Positions 1 to 14,534 are shown, numbered from the stretch's first letter. The stretch: DNA of 64,000 bases from Sandaracinaceae bacterium (GCA_020633195.1 JACKEC010000014.1:1240001-1304000), one strand, 5' to 3'. Numbers and translations: made by a program. The notes: generated by a model not told the origin, from the letters alone.

Positions 1-881
1 TCGAGCCGCTCGACCGCATGCCCGAGGACGTGCGGCGCCACCTCCGCTACCCGATCGACATCTTCGCCCTGCAAGCGCAGATGCTCTCCGTCTTCCACAT
101 GAACGAGCCCGCGCTGCTCTACAACCGCGAGGACCAGTGGGAGATCCCGGCGCTCACCCGGTCGGGCACGCGCACGGTGATGACGCCCTACTACACGGTG
201 ATGCGGCTGCCGGGCGAGCAGGAGCCCGAGTTCATCCTGATGCTGCCGTTCACCCCGGCGCGGAAGGACAACCTCGCGGCGTGGATGGTCGCGCGCAGCG
301 ACGACGGGCACCTCGGCGAGCTGCTCGTGTACCGCTTCCCGAACGACCGGCTGGTGTACGGCCCGCAGCAGGTGCTGAACCGGATCAACCAGGAGGCGGA
401 CATCTCGCAGCAGCTCTCGCTGTGGGATCAGCGCGGCTCGCAGGCGGACTTCGGGCGGCTGCTCGTGATCCCGATCGAGGAGTCGCTGATCTACGTGCTG
501 CCGCTCTACCTGCGCTCCTCGGGCGGGCGCATCCCGCAGCTCAAGCGCGTGATCGTCGTCTACGAGAACCAGATCGCGATGGCCGAGACCCTGTCCGCCG
601 CGATCGCGGAGGCGTTCGGTCGCGCCGAGCACGCCCCCGCCCAGGCCGAGCCGGGCGAGAGCGAGCCAGTGGCAGTGACCGCGTCGGACGGAGGCGAGGA
701 GCCCGAGGAGCCGCCCTCCGACGACGCGCGCGTGATCGCGCTGCGCCACTTCGAGCAGGCGGTGGCCGCGCAGCGCCGCGGCGACTGGAGCACGTACGGC
801 GAGGAGCTCCGAGCGCTCGAGGCGACGCTGCGCGACCTCCAGCCCGAGGCGACGCCCGCACCGCAGGTAACGGAGGAGTAG
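1..881 (+). CDS. UPF0182 (COG1615) family membrane protein, C-terminal part
   Basis: The frame is open to the left edge (codons from base 3), so this is the 3' end of a longer gene. The visible part carries the soluble-domain pattern of the UPF0182 family: RRHLRYPIDIFALQAQM, then VYRFPNDRLVYGPQQVLNRI and LYLRSSGGRIPQLKRVIVVY. Family members have about seven N-terminal membrane helices followed by a large extracytoplasmic domain; those helices lie outside the window. The end is an acidic, Ala-rich tail. Function is unknown across the family. The stop is followed 2 bp later by the next gene, whose ribosome binding site GGAGGAG lies inside this gene's last codons, so the two are probably co-transcribed. 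Confidence 0.85.
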   Translation, partial: EPLDRMPEDVRRHLRYPIDIFALQAQMLSVFHMNEPALLYNREDQWEIPALTRSGTRTVMTPYYTVMRLPGEQEPEFILMLPFTPARKDNLAAWMVARSDDGHLGELLVYRFPNDRLVYGPQQVLNRINQEADISQQLSLWDQRGSQADFGRLLVIPIEESLIYVLPLYLRSSGGRIPQLKRVIVVYENQIAMAETLSAAIAEAFGRAEHAPAQAEPGESEPVAVTASDGGEEPEEPPSDDARVIALRHFEQAVAAQRRGDWSTYGEELRALEATLRDLQPEATPAPQVTEE

Positions 882-883
882 GC

Positions 884-2137
884 GTGCGCGGGGGGTGGCG
901 ACCCGAGGACGAGGCCCTCCTCGTCCGGCTCGAGGACGAGCGGTTGTTCGAGGCGGTGTGGGCGGCGCTCACCCCCGAGGGCACACCGGCCCCGCACCCG
1001 CGCGCCGCGGGCGTGCTCGTCGAGCTGCGAGGCCACGAGGACGGCCGGGCGGCGATCGAGCACGCGCGGCTCGGGACCTTCGCGCCGATCCTCCACGCGC
1101 TCTCGCACCCCGACCCCGTGGCGCTGACCCCGCCGCTCGCGCATCACCTCGCACTGCTCTGGGATCGCGTCGGCCGGGCGTGCTCGGGCTCGACCGATCC
1201 GGTGCTCCGGTCGAGCGCGGCCAAGGCGCGCCTCCGCGCGGTCGCGATGTGGCTCTGGCTCGGCGAGGAGGCCACCTACCTCGCCACGCTCGCGAGCCAG
1301 GTGATCGGGGACGCGCTGTCCGAGCGCGACGTCACCGCCGCGGCGCGCGACGTCGCGTTCGAGCCGCTGCTCACGCTCGGGGAGGAGGCGCGCGAGGGCG
1401 CGCAGGCGCTGACCCCGAAGAGCGAGATCGCGCTCGGCGTGCTCGGGCGCGTCGCCGAGGCGTGCCGCATGGCCGGCTGCTCCGAGGCCTTCACCGCGAC
1501 CGCCTGCGGGCGCGCGCGGCGCGAGCGCGACGCCGCGGTCGAGTCGGCCATCGCGCGGATCGAGCGCTCCCTCGAGGAGGCCACGACGCGGGGCGCGAGC
1601 CCCGACGAGCTCGGGCCGCTGCTCTGGGACGCGGTCGCGGTGTGGCGCTGGGCCGATCACGACGTGCACGTCGAGCGCTCCTTGGTGCGCGTGATCACGC
1701 CGAGGCTGTGGGACCACTATCGAGAGAAGCAGTGGGACGTGATCCGCACGCTCCTGCGGCCGCTCGAGGGCCCCATCGAGAGCCTCGCCCGGCGCGTGGA
1801 GGACGACCCCACGCAGCTCGCGTACGCGGCGCCGTGCGCGCAGATGCTGGTGTTCCAGGCGGAGGTGTCGCAGACGTTCGACGTGCAGATGACCATCGTC
1901 GAGCGCGCCCTCCGCATCTGCCCGACGCACCGCAACGCGCGCGTGGTCTGCGCGGATCTGCTGGTCGAGCGGGCGATGCGCCGGCTCGAGACGGCGATGC
2001 CGTGGGGCAGCGGCGACGCGCTCGCCGACGCGGAGCGCGACTGCCGCCGCGCGATGGACCTCTACCCGCAGCTCAAGCGCCTCGAGGACGCCAAGCGGCG
2101 CCTCTTGGCCCAGGGGATCGATCTCGATGCCGGATGA
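884..2137 (+). CDS. hypothetical protein upstream of Hsp70 module
   Basis: A 417-residue protein starting at GTG 884, chosen because GGAGGAG at 872-878 sits just upstream and the preceding gene stops at 881. It is mostly helical, soluble and rich in Arg/Glu/Ala, with no signal peptide or membrane segment. The C-terminal third (ERALRICPTHRNARVVCADL and following residues) reads like tetratricopeptide helices, and the last 50 residues resemble accounting-type TPR proteins. I do not recognise a catalytic domain. It overlaps the next gene by 11 bp and lies in a run ending with an Hsp70, so a role as partner or client-binding protein of that chaperone is possible but only inferred. Confidence 0.75.
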   Translation: MRGGWRPEDEALLVRLEDERLFEAVWAALTPEGTPAPHPRAAGVLVELRGHEDGRAAIEHARLGTFAPILHALSHPDPVALTPPLAHHLALLWDRVGRACSGSTDPVLRSSAAKARLRAVAMWLWLGEEATYLATLASQVIGDALSERDVTAAARDVAFEPLLTLGEEAREGAQALTPKSEIALGVLGRVAEACRMAGCSEAFTATACGRARRERDAAVESAIARIERSLEEATTRGASPDELGPLLWDAVAVWRWADHDVHVERSLVRVITPRLWDHYREKQWDVIRTLLRPLEGPIESLARRVEDDPTQLAYAAPCAQMLVFQAEVSQTFDVQMTIVERALRICPTHRNARVVCADLLVERAMRRLETAMPWGSGDALADAERDCRRAMDLYPQLKRLEDAKRRLLAQGIDLDAG

Positions 2138-2543
2138 CGCCGCCGAGGACGAAGCGAACCCGTTCGAGCGTTGGGGTCTGGACCCGATGCAAGGGCCCAC
2201 CGCGATCACCGAGCGCATGCGCGACCTCGCCGCCGACGCGCCCGACGAGGCCACCCGCAAGGCGATCCGGGCCGCCTGGGAGGAGCTCACGATGCACCCG
2301 GCGCGGCGCTTCCGCGCGGCCGCCGGCGCGCACCCCGACTCGCACCACGTCGCGAGCGCTCCGCCCGCTCCGCCGCCGCGGCCCCGCCCGGCGAAGGTCG
2401 AGCTCGAGCTGGCGGATCTGTTGATGCGGCCCTCGATCGTGGCCGCGTTGGGGCTCGAGGACGTCGCCGCCTCGCCGCTGCCCGAAGTGCCGATCGCCGA
2501 CGACCCGATCTTCGACGGCGATGGATCCCCTCACCAATGGTAG
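2127..2543 (+). CDS. J-domain-like protein with degenerate HPD (APD)
   Basis: A 138-residue protein overlapping the upstream gene by 11 bp. Residues 11-63 follow the J-domain layout: NPFERWGLDP (usual NPYEVLGLDP), a helix ending LAADAPD, then a helix ending AWEELTMHPARRF (usual A-x-x-x-L-x-DPxxR). The HPD tripeptide that stimulates Hsp70 ATPase reads APD at residues 38-40, so normal J-protein activity is unlikely. The remainder is Pro-rich (PPAPPPRPRP) followed by a short conserved-looking helix. It lies directly before an Hsp70 gene, fitting a dedicated co-chaperone or regulatory J-like partner. The J-like assignment is my pattern reading; a database profile could reject it. Confidence 0.7.
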   Translation: MPDDAAEDEANPFERWGLDPMQGPTAITERMRDLAADAPDEATRKAIRAAWEELTMHPARRFRAAAGAHPDSHHVASAPPAPPPRPRPAKVELELADLLMRPSIVAALGLEDVAASPLPEVPIADDPIFDGDGSPHQW

Positions 2544-2551
2544 GAAACCGC

Positions 2552-5107
<2,556 letters not shown>

Positions 5108-5167
5108 AGTCCTGCACCGCCGGTGTCCTCGAGCCGCCCGGACCGTGAGAAACGGCGGGTCCCCGGC

Positions 5168-5196
5168 TTCGACAGGGCGGGCGCCCGTGCTATGTC
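5168..5196 (+). promoter_or_regulatory. putative sigma-70 promoter of the beta-barrel gene
   Basis: TTCGAC (5168-5173), a 17-bp spacer and TATGTC (5191-5196). A start near 5203 would leave a leader of about 75 nt carrying the GGGAGG ribosome binding site at 5265-5270. Found by eye. Confidence 0.4.
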
Positions 5197-5276
5197 GGCC
5201 GCGCCGCGAGGAGGGGATGCGGAGGCGCATCGGAGCGTATCTCCCCCCGACCCACGGCTCCGCCGGGAGGAAACCG

Positions 5277-6194
5277 ATGACTTCTCGTTCGCTTCGACTC
5301 GCTCTGACCGCCCTGATCTGCCTCGCCGCGGCGCCCGCGGCCGCCCAGGAGATCGACCCCGAGACCGGGGACTTCGTGCTGCCGCCAGAGCAGACGCAGA
5401 CGCAGACCCAGCAGACGCAGACCCAGCAGCCCTGGTACGCCGGTGGGCCGACCGGGCAGACCCAGCAGCGGGAGGCGCCCCCGCCCGTTCGCGCGGACAA
5501 CGAGACCCCGCCCGGTCAGACGCGCAGCGCGGGGGACCAGACGTCCTCGCAGCCCAGCCCGAGCTCGAGCAGCGGCCAGGACGACCACATGCGCGTGGTC
5601 GGCAACGCCGGCGTCGGCTTCGTCGGCGTCAACGAGGTGCCGATCGGCGACGCCGGCGGCGGCGTGGCGTTCATCACCGCGCCCACCCTCGGGATCCGCT
5701 ACTGGCTCGGCGAGTCGATCGGCCTCGATATCGGCATCGGCCTGGGCTACCAGGGCGGCAACGCCAGCGCGGGCGGCACGTCGATCCCTCAGGACGACGG
5801 CTTCGCGATGACGATCCACGGCGGCGTCCCGATCGCGCTCTTCCACGACAGCCACTTCACGTTCGAGCTCATCCCCGAGCTGAACCTCGGCTTCTCGACG
5901 GGCACCATCTACGGCGCCGTCTCGGACGACGACCGCGGCCGCAGCGGCTTCGTGCTCTCGCTCGGCGCCCGCGCCGGAGCCGAGATCCAGTTCGGCTTCA
6001 TGGGCATCCCGAACCTGTCGCTGATGGCGACGGTGGGCCTCGCGTTCCAGTACCTGTCGGCCGGCCTCGGCGAGAACCGCTCGGGCAGCGTGCAGGGCGC
6101 GAGCTTCAACACCTGGAGCCTCGGCACGAGCCTCCAGGGTGAGCCGTGGGACATCTTCCTCGGCTCGTTGACCGCGTTCTACTACTTCGGCTGA
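5277..6194 (+). CDS. outer-membrane beta-barrel-like protein
   Basis: A 305-residue exported protein. ATG 5277 is chosen over an in-frame upstream start because GGGAGG lies 6 bp before it and a clean signal peptide follows (basic MTSRSLR, hydrophobic LALTALICLAAAP, cleavage after AAAQ). Mature residues from about 36 hold an imperfect Gln-Thr repeat (QTQTQTQQTQTQQ), then a low-complexity Pro/Ser linker. From about residue 100 to the C-terminus, alternating Gly/aromatic strands such as GIRYWLGESIGLDIGIGLGY and a terminal FLGSLTAFYYFG suggest an outer-membrane barrel with a C-terminal aromatic. Specific function is unknown. It is probably transcribed alone from the promoter near 5168. Confidence 0.85.
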   Translation: MTSRSLRLALTALICLAAAPAAAQEIDPETGDFVLPPEQTQTQTQQTQTQQPWYAGGPTGQTQQREAPPPVRADNETPPGQTRSAGDQTSSQPSPSSSSGQDDHMRVVGNAGVGFVGVNEVPIGDAGGGVAFITAPTLGIRYWLGESIGLDIGIGLGYQGGNASAGGTSIPQDDGFAMTIHGGVPIALFHDSHFTFELIPELNLGFSTGTIYGAVSDDDRGRSGFVLSLGARAGAEIQFGFMGIPNLSLMATVGLAFQYLSAGLGENRSGSVQGASFNTWSLGTSLQGEPWDIFLGSLTAFYYFG

Positions 6195-6217
6195 GCCGGA
6201 CGCTCCCTCTCGACGTC

Positions 6218-6240
6218 GACCGCGGGCGCCGCTCGCGGTC
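6218..6240 (+). terminator. hairpin after the beta-barrel gene
   Basis: GACCGCG and CGCGGTC form a 7-bp stem around a 9-nt loop, 24 bp after the stop. There is no clear T run, so an intrinsic terminator is only a guess. Confidence 0.35.
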
Positions 6241-6311
6241 GGCGTTCGCGTTTCGAACGAGCCGGCCCCGGCTGGACAAGAGGCCCCCAACACCGCAGGT
6301 TCTGCGGCTCA

Positions 6312-9103
<2,792 letters not shown>

Positions 9104-9107
<4 letters not shown>

Positions 9108-9724
9108 GCCGCTTCGACGTCCTCAAGAGCCTCGTGCGCGGGGCGGCGAAGGCGAGCTCCGAGCGCCTCGGCAAGATGCGCTCGGTCGCCGGCGTCCGCG
9201 ACGCGCTCGGCGACCTGCGCGCGCGCCGCGCCACGATCTCCGAGGCCGCGCTCGGGCGCGCGATCAGCCACGGCGTCGCCAACGCGCGCGCCGTCTCCGT
9301 CGCGGTGCGCGACGAGCGCGTGGTGGTCGACCTCACCTTCGAGAACGGCGACGCCCTCGTGGTCGCGGTGATCCCGGAGCAGACGCGCTTCGCCCCGCGC
9401 GGCGCCAAGGAGGTCATCTTCAGCGTCGAGCCCCCCGAGAGCGTCGGGGACGCGCGGGTCCGCGAGGTCGTCGGGGCCGTCGCCGCCTCGATCGCGCGCG
9501 CGCTCTGGGGCCCCATGCTCGGGGAGCGCCGCGAGGGCGAGCACGCGCTCGTCGATCGCGAGGGCGCGCGGCTCCGCGCCGATCTGCGCACCGTCCCGAG
9601 CGTCCGCGCGGCGCTCGAGGGCAGCGCGCTCGGCGTCGCGCTCGACGTGCTGTCGATCGAGTCCTTCTCCCTCGAGGACCGCGCGCTGCGCGTGGCGATC
9701 GCCCTCCCGCTCCCCGGTGGGTAG
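9104..9724 (+). CDS. hypothetical protein coupled to the radical SAM gene
   Basis: A 206-residue protein beginning at GTG 9104, whose codon overlaps the TGA of the radical SAM gene, so it is translationally coupled. An N-terminal basic helical stretch (SLVRGAAKASSERLGKMRSV) precedes a beta-rich domain with VVVDLTFENGDALVVAVIPEQ and a C-terminal VALDVLSIESFSLEDRALRVAI. There is no signal peptide or membrane helix. The repeated pattern of strand-rich, lipid- or steroid-binding-like segments is not specific enough to name a family. Tight coupling suggests it serves the same process as the radical SAM protein. Confidence 0.75.
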
Positions 9725-9894
9725 CGCCGCGAGCGAGCCGCCGGTCGCGGTCGAGGCGCGCGCGACGCCGGCGGTCGAGCCCCCCGGGCCCTGAGGCGCG
9801 CCGCGATCCCCCCTGGGCTGCCACCGCGGTTGGCGTGACGCGCGGCTGCCGCCCGGGTCGCGGGAGAGGAACGAAGCTTGCGTCGTGCGTGCCC

Positions 9895-11082
9895 ATGCGA
9901 TGGGCCGGGCTGCTCGCGACGTTGATCTGCCTCGGGTGCACCGAGGCGCACGCGCCGCTCGACGCCGCGCCCCCCGGCGGCGGCGACGACGCGAGCGTGG
10001 CCGTCGACGCCGGCCCGCCCGACGCGGGTCCGCCGCCGCCGCGCCCCCGTGCGCTCGACCTGCTCCTCGCGGTCGACGGCTCCAACTCGGTCGGCGAGGA
10101 GCAGTACTCGTTCATCGCCGCGCTCCCGGGCCTGCTCGAGGCGCTCTCGACAGGGGACTGGGACGGCGACGGCGTCGCGGACGCCGAGCCCTTCGACTCG
10201 ATCCACGTCGGCGTGGTCAGCTCGGACATGGGCACCGGCGGCGCCACCGTCCCGACGTGCGTCGAGCCGATGTTCGGCGACGACGGCGTGCTCGAGAACA
10301 CCGGCCACCCCGGCGTCGACGGATGCCAGGCGAGCTACCCCCGCTTCCTCGAGCACGCGCGCGGCGAGGACGTCGCGACCTTCGCGCTGGCCGCCGGCTG
10401 CGTCGCCTCGCTCGGGGTCACCGGCTGCGGCTTCGAGCAGCCGCTCGAGGGGATGCTCAAGGCGGTGAGCCCCGCCACCCCGACCGCGTGGACGGGCCCC
10501 GACTACGTCCCGCCGGTGTTCTTCGCCGACACCCGCGGCCACGGCGACGACGTCAACGCGGGCTTCGTGCGCGCGGGCTCGCTCCTGGCGGTCCTCATGA
10601 TGACCGACGAGGACGACTGCTCGGCCTCCGACCCCAGGATCTTCGACCCCGCCAGCTCGGTGTACGGCCACCTCGACCTCAGCCGTCGCTGCGGCGCCGA
10701 GGGGGCCCTCTACCCCGTCGGGCGCTACGTCGACGGCCTCGTCGCGCTGCGCGCGCACCCGTCGCAGGTCGCGTTCTTCCCGATCGCGGGCCTCCCCGAG
10801 GACCTCGAGCCGGCCCCGGGAGCGGCGATCGACTGGGCGCCGATCGTCGGGGATCCGTCCGTTCGCGATCCGCGGCTCGTGCCCACCGTCGACCCCGAGC
10901 ACCCCACCCGCGACCTGCCGTCCTGCAACGTGGCCGGGCGCGGGGTCGCGTTCGCCCCGACGCGGCTCCTCGACGTCGCGCACGACCTCGCCGCCCGCGG
11001 CGGCCGCGTCGGCCTCGGCAGCGTCTGCCGGGAGAGCTTCGAGAGCTCCTACGCCGCGTTCGCCCGGCTCCTGCTCGAGTAG
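9895..11082 (+). CDS. VWA-like domain lipoprotein
   Basis: A 395-residue exported lipoprotein. ATG 9895 gives a short signal sequence (MRWAGLLATLICLGC) with a cysteine at the end of a weak lipobox; GTG 9889 is an alternative. A spacer rich in Asp, Ala, Gly and Pro (VDAGPPDAGPPPP) follows, as in many myxobacterial surface lipoproteins. From about residue 55 comes a von Willebrand A-like fold with a MIDAS-type DGSNS (D-x-S-x-S) after LDLLLAV. Paired cysteines (CVEPM, DGCQAS, CVASLGVTGC, DDCSAS, SRRC, SCN, SVC) suggest disulfides in the periplasm or at the surface. Ligand unknown. The next gene is convergent, 8 bp away. Confidence 0.82.
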   Translation: MRWAGLLATLICLGCTEAHAPLDAAPPGGGDDASVAVDAGPPDAGPPPPRPRALDLLLAVDGSNSVGEEQYSFIAALPGLLEALSTGDWDGDGVADAEPFDSIHVGVVSSDMGTGGATVPTCVEPMFGDDGVLENTGHPGVDGCQASYPRFLEHARGEDVATFALAAGCVASLGVTGCGFEQPLEGMLKAVSPATPTAWTGPDYVPPVFFADTRGHGDDVNAGFVRAGSLLAVLMMTDEDDCSASDPRIFDPASSVYGHLDLSRRCGAEGALYPVGRYVDGLVALRAHPSQVAFFPIAGLPEDLEPAPGAAIDWAPIVGDPSVRDPRLVPTVDPEHPTRDLPSCNVAGRGVAFAPTRLLDVAHDLAARGGRVGLGSVCRESFESSYAAFARLLLE

Positions 11083-11090
11083 CGGACGCT

Positions 11091-13091
11091 CTACTCGGTC
11101 GGCGCCGCTGCCTCGCGGGAGCACGCGGACGTGTAGCCCATCTCGCAGGCGCGGCGATAGAGCCCCTGCGCCGCGGCGAGGTTGGGGGCCGCGCCGAGGA
11201 GACCGCGCTCGTGCGCGCGGCCGAGGTTGAAGCACGCGCGCGCCTCGCCGCCCTCGCACGCGAGCTGGTAGAGGCGCACGGCCTCGTAGGGATCGCGGCG
11301 GACGCCCCGGCCCGTCTCGAGGAGCGAGCCGAGGTTGTTGCAGCCGAGCAGGTCCCCGCGCTCGCACGCCCGCTGGAAAGTCTCCCGGGCGCGGCCCGGG
11401 TGGCGCGGCGCGCCGTGGCCCGTCAGGAGCGCGACCCCGTAGCTGGTGCACGCCTCGGCGAGGCCGCGCTGGCAGGCCGTCTCGAAGAGCCGCGCGCCGC
11501 CGTCGACGTCCGTCGGGCCGCCGAGCCCGTTCTGCATCGCGTGACCGAGGCTGTTGCAGCCGCGCAGGTCGCCGCCGTCGCAGGCGCGCGTGAACAGCTG
11601 CCGCGCGCGGCGCTCGTCGAGGCGCACGCCCGAGCCGTCGCGGTGGAGGAGGCCCAGCCGCGTGCAGCCGTAGAGCTCGTCCGCCTCGCACGCCGTCTGG
11701 AAGAGCGTCACCGCGCGGGCCACGTCGCGGTCGACGCCGCCGCGCCCCTCCAGGAGCCGCACGCCGAGGTTCACGCAGCCGACCTGCAGGTCGCCCTCGC
11801 ACGCTCGGCGGAACTCGCGCGCCGCGTTGGCGAGGTTCCGCGGGACCCCGTGCCCGCGCTCGTGGAGCAGGCCGAGGTTGTTGCAGCCGAGCATCTCCCC
11901 GCCCTCGCACGCCCGGCGGCTCAGCTCGAGCGCGCGCGGCAGATCGCGCGCGACGCCGCGTCCGTCCTCGGCCAGCACCGCGAGGTTCACGCACCCGACG
12001 AGGTCGCCGTGAGTGCACCCGCGGTCGAAGAGCTGCGCCGCGCGCGCCGGCTCCTCGGCGCCGCCGCGGCCGAGCTCGAAGAGCAGCCCGAGCGACGTGC
12101 AGGCGACCGCGTCGTTCGCCTGACACGACGCGGTGTAGACGCGGCGCGCCTCCGCCCAGTCCTCGCGATCCTCGGCGAGGCGGCCGACGCTCGTGCACGC
12201 CACCATGACGTCGCCCGCGCAGGCGCGCTGGTAGAGCTGGCTCGCCTCGGCGGGGTTCGAGTCCTCGACGAGCAGCGCGAGGTCGTTGCAGGCCGGGAGG
12301 TCGTCCTCCTCGCACGCGGTCCGAAACATCCGCGCCGCGCGCGCGCGGTCCGGGCGCTCGTCCGAGAGGAGCGCGCGCGCGACCGAGACGCACGCGCTCG
12401 GGTCTCCGCGCTCGCAGCCGAGCTCGAAGAGGCGCCGCGCGTGCTCCGGGTCGCGCGCGACGCCGCGCCCCTCGAGGTGCATGCGGCCGAGCGAGGTGCA
12501 CGCGATTCCGTCGCCTCCGCGGCAACCGTTGGTGAGGAGCGACGCCGCCCGCTCCCGATCCGACCTCACGTCGCTCCCGGCGAGCCGGCGGCCGAGGTGG
12601 GTGCACGCGGGCGCGAACTCGTAGCGGCACCCGAGCTGGTAGAACTCGTCCGCGCGAGCCGCGTCGCGGTGGACCCCGACGCCTCGCTCGAACATCCGGC
12701 CGACGTCGAAGCAGCCCTGCCCGAGCCGCTGATCGCAGGCCGCGCGGAACATGCTCACGGCGTCTTGCGGTCGCGGCTCGATCCCGGGGTGGCGGCGGAG
12801 GAGCAGCGTCCCCGCGCGACGGCACCCCTCGCCGGAGCTGCTCGAGCACGCGCGCGCGAACAGATCGAGCGCCTCGCGGAAGCGATCCCGCGACTCGAGC
12901 AGGTCCCCCGCCTCGATGCAGGCGTCGAGCGCCGCGGGGCCGCACGCCGCGGAGGCGGCGACCAGCGGATCGGGGCAGCAGCCGTCGGCGCCCCGCTCGG
13001 GGCGAGGGCAATCCGTGTTGCAGGTCTCCTGCGCGCGGGCGGTGAGCGGCGCCGCGAGCAAGAGCGTGAGAATCCAAGCGAAACGACTCAT
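11091..13091 (-). CDS. secreted cysteine-rich Sel1-repeat protein
   Basis: A 666-residue protein with a signal peptide (MSRFAWILTLLLAAPLTARAQ) and a good ribosome binding site (GGGAGG) before the ATG. The whole mature part is built from about 17 Sel1-like helix pairs of roughly 36 residues, each with C-x7-C (for example CEGGEMLGC, CERGDLLGC), followed by NLG/SLG and then ARD-type turns and an A-x-x-L/F-x-x-AC helix. The regular cysteine pairs match the disulfide-stapled Sel1 proteins of the Helicobacter Hcp type, a solenoid in an oxidising compartment. A protein-binding scaffold is likely; no catalytic residues are evident. Confidence 0.92.
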   Translation of the reverse strand: MSRFAWILTLLLAAPLTARAQETCNTDCPRPERGADGCCPDPLVAASAACGPAALDACIEAGDLLESRDRFREALDLFARACSSSSGEGCRRAGTLLLRRHPGIEPRPQDAVSMFRAACDQRLGQGCFDVGRMFERGVGVHRDAARADEFYQLGCRYEFAPACTHLGRRLAGSDVRSDRERAASLLTNGCRGGDGIACTSLGRMHLEGRGVARDPEHARRLFELGCERGDPSACVSVARALLSDERPDRARAARMFRTACEEDDLPACNDLALLVEDSNPAEASQLYQRACAGDVMVACTSVGRLAEDREDWAEARRVYTASCQANDAVACTSLGLLFELGRGGAEEPARAAQLFDRGCTHGDLVGCVNLAVLAEDGRGVARDLPRALELSRRACEGGEMLGCNNLGLLHERGHGVPRNLANAAREFRRACEGDLQVGCVNLGVRLLEGRGGVDRDVARAVTLFQTACEADELYGCTRLGLLHRDGSGVRLDERRARQLFTRACDGGDLRGCNSLGHAMQNGLGGPTDVDGGARLFETACQRGLAEACTSYGVALLTGHGAPRHPGRARETFQRACERGDLLGCNNLGSLLETGRGVRRDPYEAVRLYQLACEGGEARACFNLGRAHERGLLGAAPNLAAAQGLYRRACEMGYTSACSREAAAPTE

Positions 13092-13122
13092 ACGCCCCTC
13101 CCGAGGTGTGCCATGTGACGCG

Positions 13123-14442
13123 TCATCCGGCCAAATGCTTCGCCTCGCGGAGCAGATCGATCGCCTCGTCGCGTCGCCCCTCGGCGGCGGCGGCCCAGCC
13201 CGCGGCGCGGAGCTGCGCCGCGAGGCGCCCCTTCGCGCCGGGCTCCCGGTCCCGCGCCGCGCGCCGGAGCAGCGCGAGGCCTTCCTCGGTGACCCCGGTC
13301 GCGAGCCACGCGTCGGCGAGCGGGAGGAAGCCCCGCGGCGGCGGCTCGGCGCCCGACCGCGCGAGCAGCGCCTTGGTCAGCGCCCGCGCCGGCTCGGGCG
13401 CCACCGGCATCGCGACCCGCACCGCCGTCCAGAGCGGCGCCTCGACGCGAGCGCCGCCCGCGATCCGATAGTGCGCCTCGCGCAGCAGCTCGCGAGCCTC
13501 GTTGACGCGGCCCTCGTGGCTCGCGTGGACGATCGCGAGCGCCAGCCACTCCGTGAGCAGCCGGCCGCCGGGCGGTCGCGGACCGGGCGCGCAGCCGTCG
13601 AGGACGGCGCGCGCGCGGATCGCCTCCTCGCCTCGCGCCGCGCCCGGATCGCCGGCCGCGAGCCGCAGCAACGAGCCGAGCGCCGCGAGCTCCTCGGCGT
13701 CCGCGCCGTGCGCCAGGACCGTCCGGAGGCGATCCGCCTCGATCGCGCTCAGCGAGGCGCTCTCCGCGTGAACCGCGGCGCGCGCCCGCGCGTGTCGAGC
13801 GACCGCGCCCTCCCCCGCCGCGAGCTCCTCGAGCACGTCGAGCGCAGCGGCTCTGGGGTAGCGCCCCGACGACGCGAGCGCGGCCGTCGCCACCGCGAGC
13901 CGATCCGCGGGCGGCCCATCCGACAGGGGCAACAAGACCTGCGCGCGGCGGGCGGCCTCGTCGGGCGCCGAGCAGCGCCGCAGCGCGCGGACCCGCGCCC
14001 GCTGCTGCAGCCGCGGCTGCTCGCCGGCGAGCTCGGCGGCCCTGTCGTAGAGCGCGAGCGCCCCCGCGTCCCCGGCCGCCTCGAGCGCCAGCCCGAGCAG
14101 GTACGCCGCCGCCGCCGCGTGGAACGTGCCCTCGGTGCGCTTCACCTCGGCGCGCGCGATCGCGATCGCCGGCCGCGCCGCGCCTTCGCGCAGGAGCGAC
14201 CGCAGCGCCCGCCGCACCTCCGCGTGCTTGCCGTGCCGCTCCGTCTCCCAGCCCACCACCAAGAGCTCGAACCGCGCCGGGTCGAGGTCGGCCGAGAGGA
14301 CCATGACGCGCAGGTGCGCCCGCGCGCGCGCCTTCCCCTCGGGCATCGAGTCGAGGACCGGCGCGAGCGCCACGAGCGCGGCGCGCTTTCCGAAGTTGCG
14401 CTCGATCCGGTCCGCGCCCTCGATCGCGAGCTCGTCCAGCAT
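13123..14442 (-). CDS. helical-repeat (TPR-like) hypothetical protein
   Basis: About 439 residues, almost all alpha-helical with recurring helix pairs (EAAGDAGALALYDRAAELAG, DEAIDLLREAKHLAG). This suggests tetratricopeptide-like repeats without a clean consensus. There is no signal peptide. The start is uncertain: ATG 14442 (MLDELAIEGADR) or GTG 14448; the longer reading from 14493 gives an unnatural Pro/Arg N-terminus. It stands next to, but is not clearly coupled with, the Sel1 gene on the same strand. No function can be assigned. Confidence 0.75.
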   Translation of the reverse strand: MLDELAIEGADRIERNFGKRAALVALAPVLDSMPEGKARARAHLRVMVLSADLDPARFELLVVGWETERHGKHAEVRRALRSLLREGAARPAIAIARAEVKRTEGTFHAAAAAYLLGLALEAAGDAGALALYDRAAELAGEQPRLQQRARVRALRRCSAPDEAARRAQVLLPLSDGPPADRLAVATAALASSGRYPRAAALDVLEELAAGEGAVARHARARAAVHAESASLSAIEADRLRTVLAHGADAEELAALGSLLRLAAGDPGAARGEEAIRARAVLDGCAPGPRPPGGRLLTEWLALAIVHASHEGRVNEARELLREAHYRIAGGARVEAPLWTAVRVAMPVAPEPARALTKALLARSGAEPPPRGFLPLADAWLATGVTEEGLALLRRAARDREPGAKGRLAAQLRAAGWAAAAEGRRDEAIDLLREAKHLAG

Positions 14443-14499
14443 CCCCACGGGCCGGAAGAGTGCCACCCGACGTGGTCCGGGGCGAGGCACCAAACGGGT

Positions 14500-14528
14500 T
14501 TGTGGGCCTCCCCGGCTCGGTGCAGAGT
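14500..14528 (+). promoter_or_regulatory. putative promoter, leaderless arrangement
   Basis: TTGTGG (14500-14505), 17-bp spacer, CAGAGT (14523-14528), then exactly 6 nt to the GTG start of the lipoprotein gene at 14535. This supports that start over the longer reading from 14460. Confidence 0.4.
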
Positions 14529-14534
14529 CCCTGC

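Noticed and set aside
560..2290. Long open frames antisense to genes across the window (for example 560-2290, 6309-9059, 8920-13077, 9885-13118)
   Set aside because: They are shadows produced by high GC content: Arg/Pro/Ala/Gly or His/Asp-rich translations with no motifs, opposite well-supported genes.
5389..5440. CAGACG/CAGACC tandem repeats as a possible CRISPR or satellite
   Set aside because: They encode the Gln-Thr-rich linker of the beta-barrel protein in frame; short, without spacers.
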